18,018 nucleotides of DNA, from NCBI GenBank assembly GCA_027575765.1, contig JANBPT010000956.1, positions 1-18,018 of the forward strand. Reading direction: 5' to 3'. Of the stretch, positions 9,445 through 18,018 are shown piece by piece. Source of the DNA: Tieghemiomyces parasiticus. Lineage: Eukaryota > Kickxellomycota > Dimargaritomycetes > Dimargaritales > Dimargaritaceae. The notes under the pieces are model-generated. The model was not told the origin of the DNA, made no database searches, and saw only the letters and a program-made list of their open reading frames with translations. Each line of letters begins with the position of its first letter. Position 1 is the first letter of the stretch. The position numbers were made by a program, and so were the translations under genes.

Positions 9445-11730
9445 ATGCCACGTAGTCTCCCCGCCTCGCCCACGGCCTCCCGGAGCCGGCAGGGCAGCCG
9501 CTACCTAGACGTGACCCCAGTCGGCACCAACCAGACCACCACCAGCACTATTAGCTCCACCTCCCAGCAGCTGTCCCCACGCAATTCCGTGGGGACAGGC
9601 GGCTCCCTCTCTCCACGTTCCTCCGTCTCGTCCCTCCGCTCTGAAGGCCCCAGCGACAATGAGCAGGAGGCCGACGACACCAAGCGCCGCTTCGGGTTCC
9701 GGTTGCCCTTTTTTAGTCGTAAGCTCAATTTTTCATTAGACCTCAAACGCAGCCCGAGTCGTGAGGAGAACGGCGGCGAGGCCGGTGGGGCTAGCTCCCG
9801 ACGCCCCGAGGGCCGCCGCCCGCAACGCTCCGCCAAACCCCGCAGCCGGAGTAAGAGTAGCACTCGTCAGCGATCGCGGGCCGCCTCGGTAACCTACCTT
9901 GATAACATGGCCCTGGACCACGTTGCACCCCTTACCCCGGAGGAAATGACTACCTTGCTCACCCGTAACGCCGCCGGGTGGAACGGTGCCGAGCTCGTAT
10001 CCCCGGCCGTGGCCAACATCACCTTTACTACCCCGACCAGCGTCCGGTTACCCGATATCCCAGCTATCCGCGTGTCTACCGCGAGCAGCAGCGACGCGGC
10101 GCCCCCCGTCGAGTCACCCGACGCCGAGGATGTTCCGCCCGGGGTCATTCGCCGCCTCGACTTTAACCAGGTGCCTAGTGCCAACCCCGTGGAGGATCGG
10201 TACAGCCGTACCCATGTAAGTGTCCCCGGCGGTCGCACTCGGTGGCATATTATCGGTATCTACGACGGCCACAGCGGCCACCAAACCGCTGAATATATTG
10301 CCCGCTGGCTCCCGGAAAAGATTAGCGCGGCGCTCCGTGGCGCCTTCTACCCTAAGGTCCATTCCCCGTCGGCTGAGGATCCAGCCAATGTGGCGAACGG
10401 ACTGGCTGCGTGCACTCTAAACCCGTCGGCATCGGAACCGACCTGTGGCGGTGGGGATGAGCCGGACATTCGCGAGATCCTCCAGCGCTGCTTTGTCGAG
10501 ATGGACCGTGAGATTGTCCATGACGCCCTGCACCGGTTTGTGGATGATCCGGCGCACGGCCGTAACCAGCTCTTTCCGGCCATCACCGGCTCCTGCGCCG
10601 TGGTAGCCGTTGTGGATGATTTCACTGGCGAACTCTTCGTGGCGCACTGTGGTGACAGCCGGGCCATTCTTGGCGTCCAAAAGGCGGCCATCCCAGCCCC
10701 TGGCTCGGTTCCCGACCCGACCTCCCCGTACAGCCCGCGCCTTGCCGCCGCGGGTGGCAGCCCTCACGAGGTGACGACGCAGCTGGCGGCCGTACAGCTC
10801 CCCCACCGGCCCACCGCGGTAGATTCTCCCTGGTGTTGGAGGGCCATCCAGCTCACCAGCGACCATAACGCGGCCATCGAGCTGGAGCGCATGCGGCTCA
10901 ACCGCGAACATATGGACGGCGTGTCGGTGGTGATTAGCGACCGCGTCCTGGGTCTGCTGGCGGTTACACGCGCGTTTGGCGACGCTAGCTTTAAGTGGCA
11001 TCGCCACCTCGTCCAGGCCATCTATCCGGGTCTCTACGCCGACAAAAAGTGCCCGGACCCCCAGGCGGTCATTTCGCCTCCTTACATCACGGCCCGCCCT
11101 GACGTGTTCCGCCTCAAGCTGCGCCCGCAGGACCGGTTCCTGGTGCTGGCCACCGACGGGCTGTTTGAAGGCCTATCGAACGAATTGGTCGCCGAGCTGG
11201 TGGGCGGGTTTTACGAACAGGTAGTTAATCCAAACCTGCAAGACCAGGATCCCGGCCCGGTATCGCTAGTTGCCACAGAAGACCCAGCCACCCAGTCGGC
11301 CGGCGGCGTTCCGCTCACCATCTCACCCACCGTCGGTGTCGAAGCTGATCAACCCGTCCACCACACCCAGCCAAGTTTAGGACCGGAGACTGCCGCCTCG
11401 CCGCAAGCAATACCGGCCGGATCGATCGATTTGGCCACCAATCCCGACCCGGATGACAAGTATAACTTCATGATTGACGACCCGACTTATATTCCCACTG
11501 AGGAACGCCGCCAGTTCCTCGACCCCGGCTTGAGTCACGGCGTCCAGCGCGGGTCGCCTATCTACCAGGACGTCCCTGAGAGTGACATGTGTCGTAACGC
11601 CGCCACGTTGCTGGCAGAGAATACGTTTAACGTGATCTCACAAGGGTCAGCGTCGGCCCTCCTCGCCCTTAAGGCGCCTGAGAGCTCTAATTATCGTGAC
11701 GATGTGACGGTGGCGGTGCTTTTCTTTTGA
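9445..11730 (+). CDS. PP2C-family protein phosphatase, pyruvate dehydrogenase phosphatase (PDP/Ptc5)-like
   Basis: A 761-residue, intronless frame. The phosphatase core runs from about residue 249 to the end. Motifs: EDR (250-252), DGHSG (274-278), GS-A plus AHCGDSRA (400-407), LTSDHN, RVLGLLAVTRAFGD (500-513), ATDGLFE (569-575), and the terminal RDDVTV (751-756). The aspartates of DGH, ATDG and RDD are the expected Mg/Mn ligands. The arrangement FGD-SFKW...PPYITARPDVFRLKLRPQDRFLVLATDG and the late NAATLL helix resemble pyruvate dehydrogenase phosphatases more than generic PP2C. That family dephosphorylates E1-alpha and activates the complex; the substrate here is inferred. The first 240 residues are Ser/Pro/Arg-rich and disordered-looking, with an Arg/Ser cluster at 119-149 and no obvious mitochondrial presequence. 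About 130 residues separate ATDG from NAATLL. The start is the first ATG in the stretch; its context is weak (C at -3), and the frame is open without ATG back to 9172. Confidence 0.82.
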   Translation: MPRSLPASPTASRSRQGSRYLDVTPVGTNQTTTSTISSTSQQLSPRNSVGTGGSLSPRSSVSSLRSEGPSDNEQEADDTKRRFGFRLPFFSRKLNFSLDLKRSPSREENGGEAGGASSRRPEGRRPQRSAKPRSRSKSSTRQRSRAASVTYLDNMALDHVAPLTPEEMTTLLTRNAAGWNGAELVSPAVANITFTTPTSVRLPDIPAIRVSTASSSDAAPPVESPDAEDVPPGVIRRLDFNQVPSANPVEDRYSRTHVSVPGGRTRWHIIGIYDGHSGHQTAEYIARWLPEKISAALRGAFYPKVHSPSAEDPANVANGLAACTLNPSASEPTCGGGDEPDIREILQRCFVEMDREIVHDALHRFVDDPAHGRNQLFPAITGSCAVVAVVDDFTGELFVAHCGDSRAILGVQKAAIPAPGSVPDPTSPYSPRLAAAGGSPHEVTTQLAAVQLPHRPTAVDSPWCWRAIQLTSDHNAAIELERMRLNREHMDGVSVVISDRVLGLLAVTRAFGDASFKWHRHLVQAIYPGLYADKKCPDPQAVISPPYITARPDVFRLKLRPQDRFLVLATDGLFEGLSNELVAELVGGFYEQVVNPNLQDQDPGPVSLVATEDPATQSAGGVPLTISPTVGVEADQPVHHTQPSLGPETAASPQAIPAGSIDLATNPDPDDKYNFMIDDPTYIPTEERRQFLDPGLSHGVQRGSPIYQDVPESDMCRNAATLLAENTFNVISQGSASALLALKAPESSNYRDDVTVAVLFF

Positions 11731-12373
11731 AGCCTCTGGCTATCGCGTGTAGATTATGCGAGGCCTTGAGAAAGCCGTGATTCACCCCCCCCCTCTCTCA
11801 TGGTCGCTACTGCCATTCCCTCTACCTCAGCCGACCGATCCTCTAGACCTACGTTTTCACCCTACCAGATTATTATATTATTCCAACTCTCGACTCCTAT
11901 GACATTCGCTGTTACCTTAATGTACCTTTTTTTCTTCTATTGCTTGGATGTTTTCTCGTTCCACTCTGGAACTCGGCCCCCCATTTTCTCGGTGATTGCT
12001 TTATCTATTTCGTGTGAACTTGTGATACACCACTTGTTTGATCCGCGTCGTCATGTGTAATTATAACAATATAGTCAACCAAGGTGTCATCTTGATAACG
12101 GCGGTCCCGCTGGGTGCGTCTCTAAAAATAAAGGACGTACCGGTTGGGATCGTGGCATAACCCCAAAAGCCGGGGGGTGGATATTTTTCGTATTTCCTAT
12201 CATCTCCAGTCTGACGTAGAAGTTCATATGGGATATCCGACTATGCTAAATCGGTCAAACTAGTCTAAATGGGTTCATTAAGCTTAATCATTGACTCAAT
12301 AGGGCTAGCGTGTCCTATATACCGGTTGAATGCGAGCAACTTGGGGTTTCCGCCACCCTCTCCCGCCCTGGCA
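11731..12373. other. Convergent intergenic region between PP2C and kelch genes
   Basis: Holds the 3'UTRs of both flanking genes, which point at each other. A plus-strand open frame at 11800-12060 is AT- and hydrophobic-rich but is unlike any family I recognise and lies where a 3'UTR is expected. I found no clear AATAAA for the kelch gene on the minus strand. Confidence 0.5.
12127..12132 (+). terminator. Candidate polyadenylation signal of the PP2C gene
   Basis: AATAAA on the plus strand, about 400 nt past the PP2C stop codon. It is the first canonical hexamer I saw downstream. The distance is long but acceptable; a non-canonical nearer signal in the AT-rich stretch around 11870 is also possible. 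Confidence 0.3.
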
Positions 12374-14231
12374 CTAACGGTAAAACTTGGTGATGCGCTT
12401 CTTGACGGGCAAGTTAGTCATGGGGTCGATCACCGACTTAGTCCGGCGGACCTTAAACCACCAGATAACGAACGTAACGAGGGCGATACCGGCGGGAATC
12501 AAAGTGGACAACAAGATGATCTTTACGGTGCTAGCCGAATTCTTATTGGGGACGGGATCACCTAGATAGGTGACCCTGCTGAAATCCTTAGCGTCGGAAG
12601 GCACCATGACGGAGAACTTGAGGTTATATACATCCAGCATGGTCTGGGTTTCCACGTCGTAGACGAAGAGCTCGTTGCTAAGCGGATTGGGTTGGTCAGC
12701 GATCGGGGGCCCATTGGTCACATTGTTGGCCCGTGGGGCCAGACCGTAGCCGAGTTGGTCATCGACGGTGGTGCCCGTTTGGCCCATGCCGAATAGCATG
12801 TTGCGGCCGATCAGGGTGGCCGCATGACCATAACGACCTGATGGTGAGTTCGGAACCGAAACAATGCTCCATTGCCAGGGCATGGTGGTCGTGTCCAGGT
12901 AAAGAAATTGGTCGTTAACTGTCCCGTTGTCGAAGACGCCCCCGAAAAAGATAAGTTTTTTCCGATAGACTGGTAGAGGAGGTGTGTGTATGGAAGAACG
13001 GTGGAAAGTGAAGGGGTTAGTTGCTTTTGACCATCTAGGATGGGCGAGGAAAGTAGTACATCTGCATATCGGTGAAGGTGACCAGCGGCCAATAACACGT
13101 AGGTAAAGAAAAAAGGATAGATGAAGAGGAAATGACAGGCGAAAAAATGAGATAGATCGGCGCCTGTTCGTTTTATCAGCTGCCACCTATCATGAAAGGA
13201 AGGGGGAGGGGGCAGGTGCCGAACAGAGAGAGAGAGAGAGGGGGGGCATTCGATAGATACGGAGCTCTTTTGTGGAAATCACAGGGTCCTTCTACATCGT
13301 GTACGATTGGGAGGAGAGAGGGAAATCCTGCCGATCCAATGCGACTATACCATGCAGCTTTAGCAAGAAAAAACATCGAGCGTTGTTATCATGACTTACC
13401 AACCACTGTGGAGGCGTAAAGAGTTTTCCAGGTGGCGCCGGCGGTGGGCACGACCGACCAGGTGAGACTGTACGTATCAAGCAGATGCACTTCATCGGTT
13501 GTGGCGTCGTTACCAAAACTGATACCACCCGTCACAGCGTAATGGGTTCCGTTGACCATGACACCGGTATGTCTAAACCGCGACGACGGGGTGTAGTCCT
13601 GGACAGGAACAGTGTGCTGCTTGATAGTCGTGGCCTGGTAGTACATGGTAGTCCGGGACTGCTTGACAGTAACGCTCGGGTCGGATCGCACACTCGCGAG
13701 TGAGGTGGGCTCGACCCCACCAAAATAGACGGCGTAGTTGATGGCGGCCGACACGGCACCAGAGGCACCGTACCAACGACCGAGCCCGTCGTCGGCGTCG
13801 CGAGTAGACCAATAATTATTAACCAAGATTCGGCTGTAGAGCGGCGGGGTTTCGGCCTGTGAAGGTGCCGGGTAACCTCCGTAAACCGTGAAGATGTTGA
13901 CGTCGACATCGCTCACATTCAGTGCGACGGCCCCGCTGACCAGTGGGAGTTTCGATGCCGAGGCGGCCTTGGTCCACGGTGGGCTCGATGTATTGAACAG
14001 GTTGACGAGTGGAAGTCGGTAATCCTCTTGGAGGTAATTGGACGAGAGGGTTCCGTCCACGCTTGTGCGCCCACCTAGAATGAAGAGAGTGTCCTTTTTG
14101 ACAAGGAAGCCGTGCTCTGTAACCGCTGGGAGCGTCACGATGCTGGAACTGGTAGTGTCGTCGGCACGCAGGTGACTGAATGTCGTGGCCACAAGGAAGA
14201 AGACCGTCGCAAGGAGCCGTAGGCGCGCCAT
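12374..14231 (-). CDS. Secreted kelch-repeat (galactose oxidase-like beta-propeller) protein with C-terminal membrane anchor (2 exons)
   Basis: Proposed structure: complement of exons 13400-14231 and 12374-12969, 475 residues. Residues 1-23 form a signal peptide (MARLRLLATVFFLVATTFS, cleavage near LRA). Glycine doublets typical of kelch blades follow hydrophobic strands at ILGG (51-54), TVYGG (115-119), VYFGG (168-172), VTGG (233-236) and IFFGG (284-288), with a degenerate FGMG at 337-340. Together these suggest a six-bladed propeller. Aromatic and SSRFRHTG or SGRYGHAA turns match kelch motif ends. One membrane helix lies at about 425-449, then a short basic tail of about 26 residues. The predicted topology is an extracellular propeller with an anchored C-terminus. 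Catalytic Cys/Tyr residues of galactose oxidase cannot be confirmed, so a binding or adhesion role is more likely than oxidation, but this is inference. The start has a strong context (G at -3, G at +4). The gene is convergent with the PP2C gene. Confidence 0.8.
12970..13399 (-). other. Intron of the kelch-repeat gene
   Basis: 430 nt, the longest in the window. The donor reads GGTTG|GTAAGT and the acceptor CTCTACCAG|TCTATC on the minus strand. It splits a codon after its first base and joins YASTVV to VYRKKLIFFGG inside the fifth blade. The inside is CT-rich and has a (CT)n run. An unrecognised small exon within it cannot be fully excluded, but the propeller reads continuously without one. 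Confidence 0.7.
13225..13247. repeat. AG microsatellite plus G run in the kelch intron
   Basis: About eight AG units followed by a run of G on the plus strand, which is CT and C in the sense direction of the kelch gene. Likely length-variable. It contributes to the pyrimidine richness of the intron. Confidence 0.7.
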
Positions 14232-14700
14232 GACGGCTGTGCTTTCGACGGGGGGGGAGGGACAACGTAGGACGGGGAAGGGACACTGGATGTGGATTAC
14301 AGACGAGTGAAATAGATGAATAGGTTGAGGTGTCGGGCTAGTGCATTAAAGCTTTCGACGGCACGAGTTGAGGACTAGAAAGGGTATGACGTAATATTGA
14401 TGTCGCGGACTAGTGCTAAGATAAACAACTAAAAAAGAGTCGGTGTGATACAGTTACAAGTCAACGCGAACGTTGTTGGTGAACTAAACGTAGTATGAGA
14501 GGATTGGTTGGCTGGAGATATGGGGAAATCAGGTTGCCTATATATAAACTATGGCGGCGTCGTATATACAAGGTGTGGCGTGACTCGGATATACATAAAG
14601 AAGAGCGCAAGAGGTGTATGATGCAAACGATTTGGTAAACGGAGAAACCTGGCTTGAGGGATATTTATATATACAGTGAAGGAATCAAAAGTTCTAATGG
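14232..14700 (-). promoter_or_regulatory. Promoter and leader region of the kelch gene
   Basis: Upstream of the kelch start the sense strand is pyrimidine-rich, including a run of C next to the start. Two TATA-like stretches occur on the minus strand: TATATATA at 14539-14546 and TATATAAA at 14664-14671, about 310 and 435 nt from the ATG. Which one, if either, is used is unknown. Confidence 0.3.
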
Positions 14701-15042
14701 GAACCTACGGAGTAGGCTCTAATCGAATTTTTCCACTCCTAGCTTCGTTCTCTTGTCGGCACTAGCCGGATATCAACGGATGGTTCGGATTGACCGTGGT
14801 GCGAACATCATTCCCTACGTTACTCCCCCCTTTTCTCGCCCTATGCCCTATCTTCGACTCGGCACTCATATCCATAGATCCTTATTCTTTTTTTGGGAGG
14901 GGGTGGTTGAAGTAGGAACTGATTTAACTTCCGACTCCAGTGGTTCACTGCTCTGCGGTAAGCAAATGCTCAGGACGTCAGTATAGAAGTGTTAGGGTCC
15001 CGCCGACAAAAATACTCTCAACTAAACGTAGCAGCCAGAAGC

Positions 15043-15060
15043 GAGAGAGAGAGAGAGAGA
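15043..15060. repeat. GA microsatellite
   Basis: Nine GA units in a row on the plus strand, followed by AAG. A simple repeat in non-coding DNA. Confidence 0.85.
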
Positions 15061-15723
15061 AAGTTAAAAAGCAAGCAGAGAAATGGGCGGAGGTTCTTCT
15101 CGTGGATTATATTACGAACCCTAAACTAGATCCGAGGAACAACATGATCTACGCGTGTCTGCCCCTCCCAACATTCCCATTCCGCTACCAGGGGTACACC
15201 TTCCGCCAATATTTCCTAATATATATAGTAAATATACTTCATGTAGGGTCGGTTCCACAGATTATGTGCCGACGTGGACAAGTAGCAATGGAAATAAGGC
15301 AGAGGTGAGAAAAGGCACCACAAGGTTCAATTGAGTAGCTATGATATTCGGACCGCACCTCACAGTTAATTACTGCTTAATTATTCTGACATTCTCACCA
15401 ACATAACCTCCAAGTACTGGTAAGTGTGATATTGTGGGGGGTTTGCCAGCGCTTACCTGACTATGTACGACTCCACCGGCCAGTGTACCAGTGAAAAGGG
15501 ACTGCGTGGGTGGAAAATGGGGGTACAGTGGGATCCGATACTCAAAATTTAAGAGGTCGATCGGCATTGGTTTTCTCTCGAATGGTCAATTCAGAGGAGT
15601 ACGTAAGTTGTTTCGGCCAAGTGTCCCCTCCACTGCCATGCCACTATCCATCATCGGACTTGCTATACTCCCACGCACTCCTTTCTTTCGCGTCCTAAAT
15701 GGCTGAGTATGCCTAGACTAGTT

Positions 15724-15750
15724 TCAAAATGAAAGAATAATTCATTTTGA
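15724..15750. repeat. Perfect 10-bp hairpin in the gene-poor flank
   Basis: TCAAAATGAA, a 7-base loop AGAATAA, then TTCATTTTGA. The stem is perfect but AT-rich. There is no adjacent gene to which it clearly belongs. It could be a remnant of a small inverted-repeat element or chance. Confidence 0.5.
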
Positions 15751-18018
15751 CGCTCAAGGTCGATAAAATAATACTGCCCAGATAAAGTTGGATGCTTTGC
15801 AATTACAGCGGTGAGATCTCGGCAATGCGGCGGCAATAAAAAAACGGGAGAGGAGGAATGAAACTAAAAGCACCACCCTTTTAAAGGATGGATATAAAGT
15901 AGTGGTGAGAGAGAGGGATCAGGTAGCATACAATAAATTTTTCTGCCGAAGGAGAGGGTCTAATCGACCACCATGTATCGTAATGATTAGCCCTCCCTCC
16001 CGCTAACTACGACTGGAAATAAAAAGGCCAGTAGCGGCGAACAGATGATCCCTAGGGAGAAGATCAACCATGACCAACCTCCAGATCAAGTTAAACCAAC
16101 CAATCAGGCGTTTTGCGGTGAACACGGTACAATTGGTGTATTGTACGCGATGCAGTTAGGGGCGGGAGTGCGTGCAGAGAGAATCTTACCCGTCAAGCTC
16201 ATCTAATACAGGCGGCCGATCAAGTGGCCAGTGAATCTAAAATGGTAGAGATTTAGTCAAAGTACTTGTTAATGTTGCTAACTCGATAAACCTTCACTGT
16301 TAATTCATTTTTTCAAAAAACTGCCGCTAAAAACTCTGGGATGGCAACCTGAAGCGTTCCAATCCTCAAGTGTCCACTACTTTCGCCACCATGACAATTT
16401 TACCGCCATCACCTCATCCTTCTAGCCACAGTTTGGCGACATCGACCAGGTGAAATCCGCAGGAGTCCAGACCAAGGCCGTAGGATGCTTCTCAACGGTA
16501 ACTCAACCGATATAATATTAATAATGGATCTCTGAGTGGCTTCAGGGCCGTTCGTGGGCGTATAATTAAAGTGTAACCACTGTTCTTGCTGACATGCCTT
16601 AATGGTATATTATTTGACCCGGAATTACGAGCCTTGCATTGTGGTGCACGCCGCACACAGTGACAGGTAGACATAGCTTGAGGAGGGGAATGCTAGAGTT
16701 GATATCCCCCGGTACGATCAATTAATCCAGTCGAATAAATGCGTCACCGAAAACTAGGTTCTTCTCGGGCCCAGGTGGGCCTTGGTTATTACTGAGTCAT
16801 TGAAAATATCGCACCCGATGCCTGAGTATGAAGTCTATAAACGGTAGAGAATAATTGGAGCGAAAATATAACAAATTGTAGTAGGTGCGTATAGGAGGAC
16901 GTAGTGATGCTACCGGAGGGTAGTTAAGAATGGAAGGTATGAGGGAGAGCTAACGAGGGAAGACGCATAGGTATAACAGGATGAGGCTATAAACATATAA
17001 CAATACAACAGTGTAGAGGGCTGGCAAAGGAGGAACCTAAGAGCACCAGAAGCTCTTGGGTTGATATAATCTGGCCTCCCAAGTGCGAATTGTCTGCGCA
17101 TGATAATGGAAGCGAACCGCTTAGTAATGTGTGCTATGTATTCATGGAATAAACAATCGATTATAGAGGAGCAAAGCACCATCAACATGAGCCCAGGTAG
17201 GCTTAATGCGTCCGAGGTGTTCCTATGAGCGCCACGGCTATATTCGTCAGTATTATTATAAGTTTGCCGGACCACTCATCTGTGTTAGGTGAAGCATTCA
17301 TTAAAGATTAGCTTTCCTAGGAATAGGGGCCAAGATGGCCAAACGGTTGCAGGATAGAGTAATCCAGGGAAACGGGTGGTAGAAGAGGGCACGGGACACC
17401 GTGAAGACAAATGAAAAGAGAGATAATGAAAACAGTTGAATACGAGAGAGAGATAGGTCGAGGTGTGCCTCCGGCCACCTTTCCTAAGTTCTTCAAGGAG
17501 TATTGCGGTCTACCGAGGCTTGGCGGGCCCAGTGACCGGTGAGTCACAACGGTTGGGAATATGGAGTGACCTTAGGGGGGTCGGTCCGTTAGGACCACCT
17601 ACTAGGTCCCGCTGCCACACATCCCTCCGGTCCATCCGGTAAACAATGTAATGACTTGGTACCAATGCATTACAGGGCTCTCCTCCCCTCTTTTATTATA
17701 GAGATTCACAAGGATACAATTGACAAGTAACATCTCCCGCAGTAAGCGTAGCTTCGAGTCTTGGCAATAAGCATAGCAGATAAGATCAAGCATTGCCTAA
17801 GAGGATTAATTGAACGATAATATTAATTATGGAATCAGACGATTCCTTACTTCACAACCTACATATTTACCTATTCACCATATCGACTTCTGAATCCCCA
17901 TCCCCTCCTTGCCTAAATTAACCAGGCGTGATGTGCGGATTCTTGTTTATAGTTACTATCTGGAGGACCGTAAGGCAGATGCTATTCTAGATGTTTGGAC
18001 TTCCGAGCTGGGCCTGGC

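Larger units (their letters stand above)
14701..18018. other. Gene-poor right flank
   Basis: About 3.3 kb with no supported gene. Open frames are at most about 120 codons (for example 14940-15308 plus and 16910-17275 minus). They have no recognisable domain, and their codon use looks random. The sequence is more AT-rich than the gene-bearing part, with purine-rich plus-strand stretches around 16840-17460. It holds a GA microsatellite and one good hairpin. I see no transposase, reverse transcriptase, terminal repeats or tRNA-like element. Confidence 0.5.

Noticed and set aside
14940..15308. 122-codon plus-strand open frame including the GA repeat
   Set aside because: Its REREREK run is just the microsatellite translated. 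The rest shows no recognisable feature.
16910..17275. 121-codon minus-strand open frame
   Set aside because: No domain, no splice context, and amino-acid composition consistent with chance in AT-rich DNA.

Overview
The window reads as nuclear DNA from a filamentous, probably early-diverging, fungus. It contains spliceosomal introns of about 140-430 nt with GTAAGT or GTAGGT donors. It also contains a nucleus-encoded mitochondrial ribosomal protein with an import presequence, a eukaryotic PP2C phosphatase, and two secreted or membrane proteins of a fungal surface type. Placement near Zoopagomycota/Kickxellomycotina is only an impression from protein style and base composition. Nothing in the window proves the lineage.

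Layout from left to right. 1-620 has no recognisable gene. 621-3066 (minus) is a three-exon gene for a 711-residue protein: signal-like N-terminus, a protease-associated (PA)-like ectodomain interrupted by a long Ala/Pro/Ser/Thr tract, then seven membrane helices. 3067-5561 has no gene I can support. 5562-6643 (minus) is a two-exon gene for mitochondrial ribosomal protein uL10m; its first exon carries the import presequence. 6644-9444 has no recognised gene, and its last 1.2 kb is a strongly pyrimidine-rich leader. 9445-11730 (plus) is a PP2C-type phosphatase of the pyruvate dehydrogenase phosphatase/Ptc5 type with a long disordered, Arg/Ser-rich N-terminus. 12374-14231 (minus) is a two-exon gene for a secreted kelch-repeat protein with one C-terminal membrane helix. 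14232-18018 is apparently non-coding, with microsatellites, a hairpin and TATA-like stretches.

The four genes do not form a pathway. The PP2C and kelch genes are convergent, about 640 bp apart. The 7TM and kelch proteins would both face outside and could take part in sensing or adhesion; uL10m and, possibly, the phosphatase relate to mitochondria. Three of the four genes have a sense-strand CT-rich stretch upstream of the start, which looks like a shared promoter/5'UTR style.

I found no CRISPR array, transposon, tRNA or rRNA. The most notable items are the PA-like/7TM receptor architecture and the PDP-type phosphatase that lacks an obvious mitochondrial presequence.
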